Origin: Syntrophobacteraceae bacterium | GTDB taxonomy: Bacteria > Desulfobacterota > Syntrophobacteria > Syntrophobacterales > Syntrophobacteraceae | Assembly (NCBI GenBank): GCA_025454175.1 | Contig: JALOOX010000016.1 | Coordinates: 1-53,358 of the forward strand | Reading direction: 5' to 3' | DNA: 53,358 nt | Shown here: piece by piece, positions 17,796 through 26,740 of the stretch | Numbering within the stretch: position 1 is the stretch's first letter | Layout of the letters: each line of letters starts with the position of its first letter | Notes under the pieces: generated by a model | Told to the model about the DNA's origin: nothing | The model's database searches: none | Seen by the model: only the letters and a program-made list of their open reading frames with translations | Program-made: the position numbers and the translations under genes

Positions 17796-18794
17796 ATGGA
17801 AAAGATACTGTCCCAAGAGGAAGTCGATGCCCTGCTGAGGGGTCTCTCCAGCGGCGATGTCGACTCGGAGAAGAAGGAGGAAGTCGAGAGAAGCGGCATC
17901 AGGCCCTATGATCTGACAAGCCAGGACCGGATCATACGCGGCAGGATGCCCACCCTCGAGATCATCAACGACCGCTTCGCCCGGCTCTACCGGGTGAGTC
18001 TGTCGGCTTCCCTGAGGAAGGTCATCGACATCACGGTGACCCAGACGGAGATGATCAAGTTCGGCGAGTTCTCCCGCACCCTGCCCGTCCCGACCAGCCT
18101 CCATGTCCTGAGAATGGAGCCCCTCCGGGGCCACATCCTGCTCGTCGTCGAAAGCCGCCTCATCTTCAACCTCGTGGACTGCTTCTTCGGGGGAACGGGA
18201 AAAAGCAGCTTCAAGATCGAAGGCAGGGACTTCACCTCCATCGAGCACCGCCTCATCCACAAGATCGTCGAATCCACGCTCAAGGACCTCGACCAGTCGT
18301 GGAAGCCGGTCTGTCCCATCACCTTCCAGTTCATCCGGTCCGAGGTGAACCCCCAGTTCGCCACCATCGTGCCGCCTTCCGACGTGGTCATCGTGGTTCA
18401 TTTCGAACTGGAGCTCGACCGGCTCATCGGCAAGATGATCCTGTGCCTGCCCTACTCCACCATCGAGCCCATCCGGGACCGCCTCTATGCGAGCTTCCAG
18501 AGCGACCAGATGGAAGTGGATTCGCGATGGGCCGATCGGCTGAAAAAGAGACTCCGGCACGTGAACGTCAACCTCCTCGTCGAGCTGGGAAGAACCCAGG
18601 TCAAGGGACGGGACCTTCTGGAGCTTGGTATTGGAGACGTTTTGCTCCTGAACCAGGACGTGCATGACCCGCTGACGGTTCGGGTGGAGGGCGTTCGGAA
18701 GTTCAAGGCGCATGCCGGCATGAGCAGAGGGAACAAGGCTTTTCAAATCAGCGAAGCCCTCATTCCGCCCTCCACGGAAGCGGAAGAACATTAA
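17796..18794 (+). CDS. fliM: Flagellar motor switch protein FliM
   Basis: A 332-residue C-ring protein that binds phosphorylated CheY. The N-terminal CheY-binding motif LSQEEVDALL (5-14) is intact. The middle CheC-like domain includes the RLYRVSLSASLRK segment, and the C-terminal SpoA domain has VELGRTQVKGRDLLELGIGD. Spacing to fliL is 18 bases and to fliN 13 bases. The intact motif means the motor can respond to the CheY proteins encoded at 41822-42205 and 43812-44234. Confidence 0.97.
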   Translation: MEKILSQEEVDALLRGLSSGDVDSEKKEEVERSGIRPYDLTSQDRIIRGRMPTLEIINDRFARLYRVSLSASLRKVIDITVTQTEMIKFGEFSRTLPVPTSLHVLRMEPLRGHILLVVESRLIFNLVDCFFGGTGKSSFKIEGRDFTSIEHRLIHKIVESTLKDLDQSWKPVCPITFQFIRSEVNPQFATIVPPSDVVIVVHFELELDRLIGKMILCLPYSTIEPIRDRLYASFQSDQMEVDSRWADRLKKRLRHVNVNLLVELGRTQVKGRDLLELGIGDVLLLNQDVHDPLTVRVEGVRKFKAHAGMSRGNKAFQISEALIPPSTEAEEH

Positions 18795-18807
18795 GGAGGA
18801 TCACTCC

Positions 18808-19182
18808 ATGGACATCGAAGACATCAAGGCCGAGCTCATGCAAGGCGAATCCGGGCCGGATGAGGAGGATGACAAGGCCCATTTCCCGAACCTCGAACAG
18901 GCTCCCAACCGGAAGCCCACCATGCGGGAGCTGGACTTCCTGCTGGACATCCCCCTCGAGGTTTCCGTCGAGCTGGGGAGCACCAACATGTTGGTCAACG
19001 ACCTGCTGCAGCTCGGACAGGGCTCGGTCATCGAACTGAACAAGCTGGCCGGGGAGCCTCTCGAGATTCTCGTCAACCACACGCTCATCGCGCGTGGAGA
19101 AGCCGTGGTCATCAACGAGAAGTTCGGAGTCCGGATCACGGATATCATCAGCCCGACGGAGCGAGTCAAGCAGCTCGGCTGA
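18808..19182 (+). CDS. fliN: Flagellar motor switch protein FliN
   Basis: A 124-residue C-ring subunit. After about 40 variable acidic residues comes the SpoA domain (about 45-122): FLLDIPLEVSVELGSTNMLV, then DLLQLGQGSVIELNKLAGEP and ending FGVRITDIISPTERVKQL. These are the classic FliN motifs. AAGGAGG at 18792-18798 precedes the ATG. An 88-base gap follows before fliO. Confidence 0.96.
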   Translation: MDIEDIKAELMQGESGPDEEDDKAHFPNLEQAPNRKPTMRELDFLLDIPLEVSVELGSTNMLVNDLLQLGQGSVIELNKLAGEPLEILVNHTLIARGEAVVINEKFGVRITDIISPTERVKQLG

Positions 19183-19270
19183 GCTCATCCGTCCCCGACG
19201 GATGCCCGAATCAACGGCGACAGCCTGCAGCCCGCTCGGGACCAATGCAGCCTCAAGGATCGCGACCTTA

Positions 19271-19588
19271 ATGGATGACGGGCTCAACTTCGGATTACAG
19301 TTCGCCAAAATGGCGGTCGGTCTCGCCGTCGTGCTGGCCGCTCTCTACGCGTGCGCCTACGGGCTCAAACGGACCGGGCACTGGCTCAAGCGCCCCCAGG
19401 CCGAGAGCTGGATTCACGTCCTTGACCGTCAAGCCATCGGCGTCAAACATCAGCTCGTTCTCCTGAAGGTCCAGGACCAGAAGCTCCTGGTGGGGATTTC
19501 GCCCCAGGGGATCAACCTTTTGACTCGAATCGAGGGAGATGCCGGCGATCCAGGCGCCACGGCATCTCACCAGGCCGACAAGCCATGA
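19271..19588 (+). CDS. fliO: Flagellar export-gate assembly protein FliO
   Basis: A 105-residue single-pass protein that helps assemble FliP. The N-terminus is short and periplasmic, a transmembrane helix covers about 11-31 (FAKMAVGLAVVLAALYACAY), and the cytoplasmic domain has IHVLDRQAIGVKHQLVLLKV, the FliO pattern. ATG 19271 is chosen because an earlier start at 19094 would lie inside fliN. The ribosome site is weak (AAGGA at 19255-19259), and the 3' end overlaps fliP as ATGA. Confidence 0.87.
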   Translation: MDDGLNFGLQFAKMAVGLAVVLAALYACAYGLKRTGHWLKRPQAESWIHVLDRQAIGVKHQLVLLKVQDQKLLVGISPQGINLLTRIEGDAGDPGATASHQADKP

Positions 19589-20412
19589 TGACATGCTCCA
19601 GACTCCCTTACCGCCCGGACATCCATCCCCGAAGCATCGCGCTCCAATGCTCGAGACGGCTCTTCCTGTGGGGAGCCCTGCTGGCTTTCATCGCTGTCAT
19701 TTTCCTCCAGGCCCATGAGGTCCTGGCGGCGGAGATCAACCTGCCAGGCCTGCGATTTCATTTCGACGATCCCGAAAGCCCCAGACAGATCTCGGGAGTG
19801 CTTCAGATCGTTTTCCTGCTGACCATCATGTCGCTGGCTCCCGCGGTCCTTGTGCTCATGACCTCCTTCACACGGATTGCCGTCGTGCTCGCCTTTCTGC
19901 GCCAGGCCCTCGGCACCCAGGGGGCTCCTCCCAATCAGGTCATCATAGGCCTTTCCCTGTTTCTGACCTTGTTCATCATGCAGCCGGTCTGGAACAGGAT
20001 TCACCAGGAAGCGCTGGTTCCCTACCAAAAGCATGAGCTCTCCGGGGAGGAATTCGTGAAACGGGGTCTTCAGCCCATCAAGGAGTTCATGCTCAAACAG
20101 ACCCGCAAACCGGATCTGGCCTTCTTTGTCTCCCTGGCGCAACAGGAAAAGCCTCAGAATGCGGAGTCGCTCCCCCTCACCACGGTCATCCCCGCGTTTG
20201 TCATCAGCGAGCTCAAGACCGCCTTTCAGATCGGGTTTCTGCTCTACCTGCCCTTCATCATCCTGGACATGGTGGTCTCCAGCATCCTCCTCTCCATGGG
20301 AATGATGATGCTGCCCCCCGTCATGATCTCCATGCCCTTCAAGCTCATGCTCTTCGTGCTGGTGGACGGCTGGAGCCTTCTGGTCGCTTCCCTGGTCAAG
20401 AGCTTCCGATGA
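19585..20412 (+). CDS. fliP: Flagellar export-gate protein FliP
   Basis: A 275-residue membrane protein at the core of the type III export gate. A cleavable-type signal lies near residues 25-47 (LFLWGALLAFIAVIFLQAHE), then helices include VFLLTIMSLAPAVLVLMTSF. FTRIAVVLAFLRQALGTQ and PPNQVIIGLSLFLTLFIM are FliP signatures, and the end has MLPPVMISMPFKLMLFVLVD. It overlaps fliO by four bases and is 10 bases from fliQ. Confidence 0.97.
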   Translation: MMTCSRLPYRPDIHPRSIALQCSRRLFLWGALLAFIAVIFLQAHEVLAAEINLPGLRFHFDDPESPRQISGVLQIVFLLTIMSLAPAVLVLMTSFTRIAVVLAFLRQALGTQGAPPNQVIIGLSLFLTLFIMQPVWNRIHQEALVPYQKHELSGEEFVKRGLQPIKEFMLKQTRKPDLAFFVSLAQQEKPQNAESLPLTTVIPAFVISELKTAFQIGFLLYLPFIILDMVVSSILLSMGMMMLPPVMISMPFKLMLFVLVDGWSLLVASLVKSFR

Positions 20413-20422
20413 GGAGGCGTCC

Positions 20423-20692
20423 ATGACACCCGATTTCGTCATCGGCCTGGCCCGACAGGCCATCGAAACGCTGCTGCTGGTGAGCCTGCCGGCTCTCCTT
20501 CTCAGCCTGCTGGTGGGCCTCGTCATCAGCCTGTTTCAGGCCGTGACCCAGATTCAGGAGATGACCATCTCCTTTGTTCCCAAAATCGTGGTCACATTCC
20601 TCTCCCTGCTCATATTCGGGGCCTGGATGATCGAGAAGCTCGCCGACTTCACGCGGGAGGTGATCCAGATGATCCCCCAGTGGATCCACTAG
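20423..20692 (+). CDS. fliQ: Flagellar export-gate protein FliQ
   Basis: An 89-residue protein with two transmembrane helices (about 16-38 and 54-74) forming a hairpin that stacks around FliP and FliR. The signature GLVISLFQAVTQIQEMTISF followed by VPKI is present. The ATG follows GAGGAGG at 20411-20417. Length is exactly the family norm. Confidence 0.97.
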   Translation: MTPDFVIGLARQAIETLLLVSLPALLLSLLVGLVISLFQAVTQIQEMTISFVPKIVVTFLSLLIFGAWMIEKLADFTREVIQMIPQWIH

Positions 20693-20734
20693 CGGCGGCA
20701 CCATGAGCCTGGAAAGGACCGGAAGGAGATTCCC

Positions 20735-21526
20735 TTGGCCGCCTTCCATGTGAGCACGACGGAGATCGGCATCCTGCTCGCGATCCTGCTTCGCGTCAGC
20801 ATCATCCTCTTCCTCGTGCCCCTCTTCGCGGGCCATCAGGTGCCCGCCGCCGTCAAAGCCCTCGTGACCATGGCCCTGAGCTGCATGATGTACGGTCTGG
20901 TCGGAAGGACCATGACTCCGCTGCCCCTCGACATGGCTTCCGTCCTGTGGATCGTTCTTGGAGAGGTCCTGCTCGGAGCCTTCCTGGCGCTGGTCGTCCT
21001 GATGGTCTTCGCGGGGTTTCAGCTGGCCGGGGAGCTCATCAGCTTCCAGATGGGCTTCGGGTTCGCCCAGTCCGTCGACCCCCAGAACGGAGCCTCCATG
21101 ATGATCCTCAGCCGCTGGTTTCAGATCATCGCGACCCTCATATTCTTCAGCCTGAACGGTCATCACGTGGTCATCTCGGGAATCGCCGAGAGCTTCCGAA
21201 ATATCCCCATGGGAGGCTTCACCGCCAACACCGCGATGATGGAGCACATCCTTCTCATGTCCCGCCAGTTGCTGGTCGTTGCCATCAAGCTCTCCGCCCC
21301 CGTCACGGTGGCCATTCTGCTGAGCCAGCTGGCCCTGGGCCTTGCGTCCAAATACGCACCCCAGGTCAATATTCTGGCTTCCGTATTTCCACTGACCATT
21401 CTGCTGGGATTTTTGCTCCTCGGGCTCTCGGCCCCGCTGTGGGGAGAAGTGCTGGGGAGCAACCTCGGGCAGATGTTGGGCCTGGTGAGCCAATGGCTCG
21501 GCCCAAGGGACGCAGTCTCCCCCTGA
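20735..21526 (+). CDS. fliR: Flagellar export-gate protein FliR
   Basis: A 263-residue protein with about six membrane helices, the third core gate component. Motifs include RVSIILFLVPLFAGHQVPAA near the start and GFAQSVDPQNGASMMILSRW in the middle. Translation most likely begins at TTG 20735: AAGGAG at 20723-20728 gives a 6-base spacing and the product begins MAAFHVSTTEIGILLAILLR, correct for FliR. No ATG in frame fits as well. Confidence 0.95.
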   Translation: MAAFHVSTTEIGILLAILLRVSIILFLVPLFAGHQVPAAVKALVTMALSCMMYGLVGRTMTPLPLDMASVLWIVLGEVLLGAFLALVVLMVFAGFQLAGELISFQMGFGFAQSVDPQNGASMMILSRWFQIIATLIFFSLNGHHVVISGIAESFRNIPMGGFTANTAMMEHILLMSRQLLVVAIKLSAPVTVAILLSQLALGLASKYAPQVNILASVFPLTILLGFLLLGLSAPLWGEVLGSNLGQMLGLVSQWLGPRDAVSP

Positions 21527-21586
21527 GGGGGCAGCCGTCGGACAAAAGATTGACTGAGTCGCTCATTTTGACGTGGAACCGAAACG

Positions 21587-22654
21587 ATGGCGAGTGGCCA
21601 GGAAAAGACCGAACAACCGACTTCAAAGAAGCTGGGTGACGCCCGCAAAAAGGGCCAGATTCCAAGGAGCACCGAGCTCAATGCCTCCATCGTGATCCTC
21701 GTGGGTGGCGTGGCGACCTACACCTTTTCACAGGCCATTCCGGGGCGGTTCAAAATGCTCATGGAGGAGCTCTGGGAGCAGGGATTCCACACCGCCTTCG
21801 AATCGTCCATCTCCGCGGACCTGTTCATGGTCGTGACTCGCCACTTCATGGTCATGCTCGCTCCGATACTCCTGGCCTGCCTGACGGCCGCCATCGCCGT
21901 CAGCATCGCCCAGACCAAGGGTATCAACTTCTCATGGGAGGCCGTTCAACCCAGGTTCTCGAAACTGAGTCCCATGAGCGGCTTCAAACGGCTGTTTTCG
22001 ATGCGCTCCATGCTGGAGCTGGTCAAGTCCATCCTGAAGTTCGTCGTCATCAGCACCACGGCTTACTCTGTTTACCTGTCCGAGCACGAAACGGTCATGA
22101 ATCTCATGCTGGGAGACCCGGGCCTTACCATCAGGACATTGGGCTCCCTGGCTTTGCGGATCGTCCTGCGCGTCGGCATGATCATGCTGCTCCTGAGCTT
22201 CCTGGATTACTACTACCAGAAATGGCAGCACCTGAGGGACCTTCGCATGACCAAGCAGGAAGTCAAGGAGGAGCACAAGCAGAGCGAGGGCAACCCCCAG
22301 GTCAAGGGTCGCATCCGGTCCATTCAGCGAGCCCTCGCCCGGCAGCGCATGATGGCCAATATCCCCAAGGCCAGCGTCGTCATCACCAACCCCACCCATT
22401 TTGCCGTGGCCCTCCGGTACGACCCGCAAATGGAAGCCCCGCAGGTGGTCGCTCGGGGAGTGGATTTCCTGGCGAGGAGGATCATCAAGACGGCGCGCCG
22501 TCATGGAGTGCCGGTGGTGCAGAACCCGCCCTTGGCACGTGCTTTGTATCATCAGGTGAAACTGGAGGAGGTGATACCCGCCGACCTCTACAAGGCAGTG
22601 GCCAAGGTCCTGGCCTATATCCACCAGCGGAAGCACCAGGGGCTTCAGCGATAA
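21587..22654 (+). CDS. flhB: Flagellar export switch protein FlhB
   Basis: A 355-residue membrane protein with four helices and a cytoplasmic autocleaving domain that changes export from hook to filament substrates. The start SGQEKTEQPTSKKLGDARKK is the family hallmark. The autocleavage site NPTH is at residues 268-271 and intact, so FliK-dependent switching is expected. It is followed by the usual ALRYDPQMEAPQVVARGVDF segment. Confidence 0.97.
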   Translation: MASGQEKTEQPTSKKLGDARKKGQIPRSTELNASIVILVGGVATYTFSQAIPGRFKMLMEELWEQGFHTAFESSISADLFMVVTRHFMVMLAPILLACLTAAIAVSIAQTKGINFSWEAVQPRFSKLSPMSGFKRLFSMRSMLELVKSILKFVVISTTAYSVYLSEHETVMNLMLGDPGLTIRTLGSLALRIVLRVGMIMLLLSFLDYYYQKWQHLRDLRMTKQEVKEEHKQSEGNPQVKGRIRSIQRALARQRMMANIPKASVVITNPTHFAVALRYDPQMEAPQVVARGVDFLARRIIKTARRHGVPVVQNPPLARALYHQVKLEEVIPADLYKAVAKVLAYIHQRKHQGLQR

Positions 22655-22663
22655 GAGGAAGCA

Positions 22664-24766
22664 TTGAATACCGTCGCCACCACACCCAACCCGCTCCTGC
22701 AGCGCCTCAAAAACGTTTCCGACGGAGACGCCGTCCTGGGGATCGGCATCGTCATGATCCTGTCCATCATGCTGCTGCCCCTGCCGAGCATGCTGCTGGA
22801 CGTGCTGATCGCCGCCAATATCTCCGTGGCTCTCGTTATCCTGCTCACGGCCATTTACAGCATCCGCGCCGTGGACTTCGCCATATTCCCGTCCATCCTG
22901 CTCATCACGACACTGTTCCGCCTGGCCCTCAATGTCTCCTGCACGCGCCTGGTCCTCCTTCACGGCCATGAGGGGACGGCGGCGGCGGGACACATCATAG
23001 AAGCTTTCGGCAACTTCATCGTTGGCGGGAACTACGTGGTGGGTCTCGTGATGTTCATCATCCTGGTCATCGTCAATTTCATCGTCATCACCAAGGGTAC
23101 CGAGCGGATCTCCGAAGTGGCCGCCCGCTTCACCCTGGATGCCATGCCCGGGAAACAGATGAGCATCGACGCAGACCTCAACACGGGCATGATCAATGAA
23201 CAGGAAGCCCGCAGACGACGGGAAGACATCGCCCAGGAAGCGGACTTCTACGGCACCATGGACGGCGCCAGCAAGTTCGTCCGCGGAGATGCCATTGCCG
23301 GGATCTTGATCACATTCATCAATATCATCGGCGGATTGCTCATCGGGGTGCTGCAGAACGGAATGAGTCTTCTGGACGCCCTGAAGAACTACACCCTGCT
23401 CACCGTCGGCGATGGGCTGGTCTCCCAGATTCCCGCGCTGGTGATCTCCACGTCCGCGGGCATACTGGTCAGCAAGGCGGCTTCGGATTCGGGAATGGGA
23501 AAGGCTTTTGGAAAGGTCTTTCGCATGCAGCCGAAACCCCTGGGCATTGCCGGTCTGCTTCTCTATGTCCTGATCCTGGTGCCGGGTTTTCCCTTCCTCC
23601 CCCTCATGACGGTGGGGACGCTGCTGGTTTCCGTATCCCATTACCTGTCCAAGCGTGAGACCGTCGAGGAAACGATGTCAGCCGACGGTCCCCAGACCGC
23701 GTCGGATCAGTCGGGCGAGTCGGCGAAGCTCCCGCCGCTCATGGAAGCCCTCGAGCTGGAAGTGGGCTACGGCCTCATCGCTCTCGTCGACGAAGGCCAG
23801 AACGGTGATCTCCTCTCGCGGATCAAGGCCATTCGCCAGCAGCTGGCCCTGGATTTCGGCATCATCGTGCCGGCCCTGCACATTCGAGACAACCTGCAGT
23901 TGAAGCCCGCCGAGTATCGGGTTCTCCTCAAGGGCAACCCCATCGGCCGAGCCGAGCTCATGCTGGGCCATTACCTGGCCTTGAGCCCGGGTGAGAACGC
24001 GGCACCCATCGAGGGGATCGTCACCAAGGACCCGGCCTTCGGCCTTTCCGCCCTCTGGATTTCTGAATCACGCACCGAAGCGGCCTCGGCGGCTGGCTAC
24101 ACGGTCATCGATCTCTCGACGGTCATGGCCACGCATCTGACCGAGCTCTTCAAACAGCATGCGGCCGAACTGCTCGACCGTCAGACGGTGCAGCAGCTCC
24201 TGGACCACCTCGCCGAAGTCCAGCCCAAGCTCATCGAGGAGCTGACGCCCGGCATGCTCTCGGTGGGCGCCATCCAGAAGATACTCCAGAACCTGATCAG
24301 CGAGCAGATTCCCGTCAGGGATCTGCAGACCATTGCGGAGACGCTGGCCGACCAGGCTTCCGCCACCAAGGACCCCGAGATCCTGACGGAGTATGTCCGA
24401 CAAGCCCTCGCCAGGACCGTGACCCGCCCCTTCGAGACGCCCGACGGAAAGCTTCACATCCTGACGCTCCAGCAATCCCTCGAGGAGCATCTGATCCGGA
24501 GCGTCCAGAAGACGGATCAGGGCAGCTTCCTGTCCCTGGAGCCGAACTTCCTGCATCAGTTCATTCAGTCTGTGAGTGCCGAAACCAAGCGGGTTTTGAA
24601 CCTGGGGCATCATCCGGTGATCCTCTGCTCTCCCATGCTGCGCCGCCACGTCCGGAGACTGCTCGAACGCTTCATGCCGGAAGTCGTGGTCATCGCCCAC
24701 AGCGAGCTCAAAAACACCCTCGAAATCCAGGCCATGGGAGTGATCAGGGTAAGCCATGCAGATTAG
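22664..24766 (+). CDS. flhA: Flagellar export protein FlhA
   Basis: A 700-residue export-gate protein: about eight membrane helices in the first 330 residues and a cytoplasmic docking ring. The FHIPEP signature region is present (RFTLDAMPGKQMSIDADLNT, about 151-170), with FVRGDAIAGILITFINIIGG after it. The start is TTG 22664, with AGAGGA at 22654-22659; the next in-frame ATG would remove conserved N-terminal residues. Its end overlaps flhF by 11 bases. Confidence 0.97.
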   Translation: MNTVATTPNPLLQRLKNVSDGDAVLGIGIVMILSIMLLPLPSMLLDVLIAANISVALVILLTAIYSIRAVDFAIFPSILLITTLFRLALNVSCTRLVLLHGHEGTAAAGHIIEAFGNFIVGGNYVVGLVMFIILVIVNFIVITKGTERISEVAARFTLDAMPGKQMSIDADLNTGMINEQEARRRREDIAQEADFYGTMDGASKFVRGDAIAGILITFINIIGGLLIGVLQNGMSLLDALKNYTLLTVGDGLVSQIPALVISTSAGILVSKAASDSGMGKAFGKVFRMQPKPLGIAGLLLYVLILVPGFPFLPLMTVGTLLVSVSHYLSKRETVEETMSADGPQTASDQSGESAKLPPLMEALELEVGYGLIALVDEGQNGDLLSRIKAIRQQLALDFGIIVPALHIRDNLQLKPAEYRVLLKGNPIGRAELMLGHYLALSPGENAAPIEGIVTKDPAFGLSALWISESRTEAASAAGYTVIDLSTVMATHLTELFKQHAAELLDRQTVQQLLDHLAEVQPKLIEELTPGMLSVGAIQKILQNLISEQIPVRDLQTIAETLADQASATKDPEILTEYVRQALARTVTRPFETPDGKLHILTLQQSLEEHLIRSVQKTDQGSFLSLEPNFLHQFIQSVSAETKRVLNLGHHPVILCSPMLRRHVRRLLERFMPEVVVIAHSELKNTLEIQAMGVIRVSHAD

Positions 24767-25832
24767 GATCTTCCGAGCAGCCACCATCGCCGAGGCCCTG
24801 GATCAGGTCAGAAAGGAGCTGGGTCACGACGCCATCATCCTGGGAAACCGCAAGATCAGTCTGCCCGGGGATGTCGCGGGAATCGAAGTGACCGCCGCCG
24901 TTGAGCAGGAAGGCCGCCCCGAACCCGTCAATCCCGAGATTTCCAGCGACATCAAGGAGATCAAATCCCTGCTGTCGCTGCTCATATCTTCCAAGGACAC
25001 CTTCGCCCGGATCCAGCTGGAAGAACCACTGTCAGAGATCTACCACGGTCTGCTGACGCGGGGACTCGATGAACGACAGGCTTTCGTCTTCCTGAGAAAA
25101 ACCCTCCTGGAAATGGGGGAGCCATCGGTGGAAAAGAAGAGCCTCGTTGAAGCGTTTTCCAGGAAGGTGATCGAGAAGATCAGGTTTGCGCGCCCCTTCA
25201 GCTCCGGGACCTCGCCAAAGTCAGCGGGGCGGATATTTGCTTTCGTCGGACCCACCGGCGTCGGCAAAACGACGACCCTGGCCAAGCTCGCCGCACTCAT
25301 CAAGATCAAGCGAGGGAAGAGCGTCGGCATCATTTCCATCGACACATACCGGATCGGAGCCGTCGACCAGCTGCGCACCTACGCCGGCATCCTGGAAATC
25401 CCGTTCCTCGTGGCTCAAAGCAGGAGCGATTTCAACAAGGCCAGGGCGTCCTTCGGCAACAGGGACGTCATTCTGGTGGACACCATCGGAAAGAACTACC
25501 TCCAGAGAGACCATGTCGGAGACCTCCGGACCATATTCGCCGACACCCCGGGGGTCAACCATCTCCTGGTTCTGAGTGCAACGGCCAAGGATGTCGATCT
25601 GAGACAGACCATTCAGCACTTCCAGTCCGTGAGCATCCACAGCCTGATCTTCACCAAGGTGGACGAGACGCTGACCCACGGATGCATGATCAACCAGCTC
25701 CTCCGCTTCCCTCACGCAGTCTCCTATTTTGGGACGGGTCAGCGAGTCCCTGAAGACATCGAAACAGCGACACAGAAAAGGCTGCTCACGTTCCTGTTTC
25801 CTCCGGGAAATGGTTCGAGTGGAAAGGAATAA
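24756..25832 (+). CDS. flhF: Flagellar SRP-type GTPase FlhF
   Basis: A 358-residue protein that sets flagellar position and number at the pole. The B domain (1-75) starts MQIRIFRAATIAEALDQVRK. The G domain has P-loop GPTGVGKTTT (165-174), DTYRIGAVDQLRTYA (196-210), TKVDET (300-305) and the closing GTGQRVPEDIE (327-337). The G3 motif reads DTIGK (242-246) where SRP GTPases usually have DTAGR, a notable change in a residue pair that shapes the active site. It overlaps flhA and lies 2 bases before flhG. Confidence 0.95.
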   Translation: MQIRIFRAATIAEALDQVRKELGHDAIILGNRKISLPGDVAGIEVTAAVEQEGRPEPVNPEISSDIKEIKSLLSLLISSKDTFARIQLEEPLSEIYHGLLTRGLDERQAFVFLRKTLLEMGEPSVEKKSLVEAFSRKVIEKIRFARPFSSGTSPKSAGRIFAFVGPTGVGKTTTLAKLAALIKIKRGKSVGIISIDTYRIGAVDQLRTYAGILEIPFLVAQSRSDFNKARASFGNRDVILVDTIGKNYLQRDHVGDLRTIFADTPGVNHLLVLSATAKDVDLRQTIQHFQSVSIHSLIFTKVDETLTHGCMINQLLRFPHAVSYFGTGQRVPEDIETATQKRLLTFLFPPGNGSSGKE

Positions 25833-25834
25833 GC

Positions 25835-26716
25835 ATGGATCAGGCCTTAGGATTGCGTGAGACCCCTCATCGACGTGAACCCCGGAACAGCAGGCAGCTG
25901 GGCGCGGTGGTTCTCCCGCCGGTCCGCGTCATCTGCGTCAGCAGCGGCAAGGGAGGCGTGGGAAAGAGCAACATCGTCGTCAACCTGGCGTGTGCTTTTG
26001 ACCTGATGGGCAAGAAAGTCCTCGTTCTGGATGCCGACCTTGGGCTGGCCAATATTGACGTGCTTCTCGGGCTGACCCCCAAGGAGAACATCAGTCACGT
26101 CCTTGAAGGAAAGCGTCAACTGCGCGAGGTCCTGGTGAACGGCCCCGGAAACATCCGCATCATGCCCGCCAGCTCCGGCGTCCAGGAATTGACTCGGCTC
26201 ACCGATGAACAGAAGCTCCAGTTCCTGCAGCTCCTCGACGAACTGGAGACCGACGTTGACATTCTCCTCGTGGATACGGCGGCGGGAATTTCCGACACGG
26301 TTCTCTATTTCAACCTGGCGGCCCATGAAAGAGTAGTGGTCGTCACCCCTGAGCCCACCTCCCTCACGGACGCCTATGCGCTCATCAAAGTCCTTTATAC
26401 GCGGCACGGGGAGCGACATTTCAGAATCTTGGCAAATTCTGTGCATAACGAGAAAGCCGGAAAGAGCATTTTCGCCCAAATAAGCAAGGTTGCAGACCAT
26501 TTCCTGGACGGCATTTCTTTGGACTTTCTGGGCAGCATTCCCAATGACCCCGATGTTCCGCGAGCCGTCCTGCGGCAGCAGGCACTCGTGGAGGCATTTC
26601 CCAATGCTCCCGCCGCCAGGGCCTTCATCACCATTGCAGAGAAAATCATGAAGAGCGCTCCTCATCCCAACAATGGAACCGTTCAATTCTTTTGGAAGCG
26701 ACTTCTTAAAGTCTAG
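25835..26716 (+). CDS. flhG: Flagellar number regulator FlhG (MinD-like ATPase)
   Basis: A 293-residue ParA/MinD-family ATPase, also called FleN or YlxH. The deviant Walker A KGGVGKS is at 39-45, followed by VLVLDADLGLANIDVLLG and the switch segment LLVDTAAGIS. The N-terminus MDQALGLRE contains DQAxxLR, the motif of FlhG proteins that stimulates FlhF GTPase. In polar flagellates FlhG also inhibits the FleQ/FlrA activator; the degenerate-receiver activator at 4453-5790 is a plausible target here (inference). Confidence 0.95.
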   Translation: MDQALGLRETPHRREPRNSRQLGAVVLPPVRVICVSSGKGGVGKSNIVVNLACAFDLMGKKVLVLDADLGLANIDVLLGLTPKENISHVLEGKRQLREVLVNGPGNIRIMPASSGVQELTRLTDEQKLQFLQLLDELETDVDILLVDTAAGISDTVLYFNLAAHERVVVVTPEPTSLTDAYALIKVLYTRHGERHFRILANSVHNEKAGKSIFAQISKVADHFLDGISLDFLGSIPNDPDVPRAVLRQQALVEAFPNAPAARAFITIAEKIMKSAPHPNNGTVQFFWKRLLKV

Positions 26717-26740
26717 AAGTCGGAGAAAGACAGAAAAGCC

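Noticed and set aside
21932..23641. Open frame of about 570 codons opposite flhB and flhA
   Set aside because: Antisense shadow; very rich in Gln, Asp and His, with no start context.
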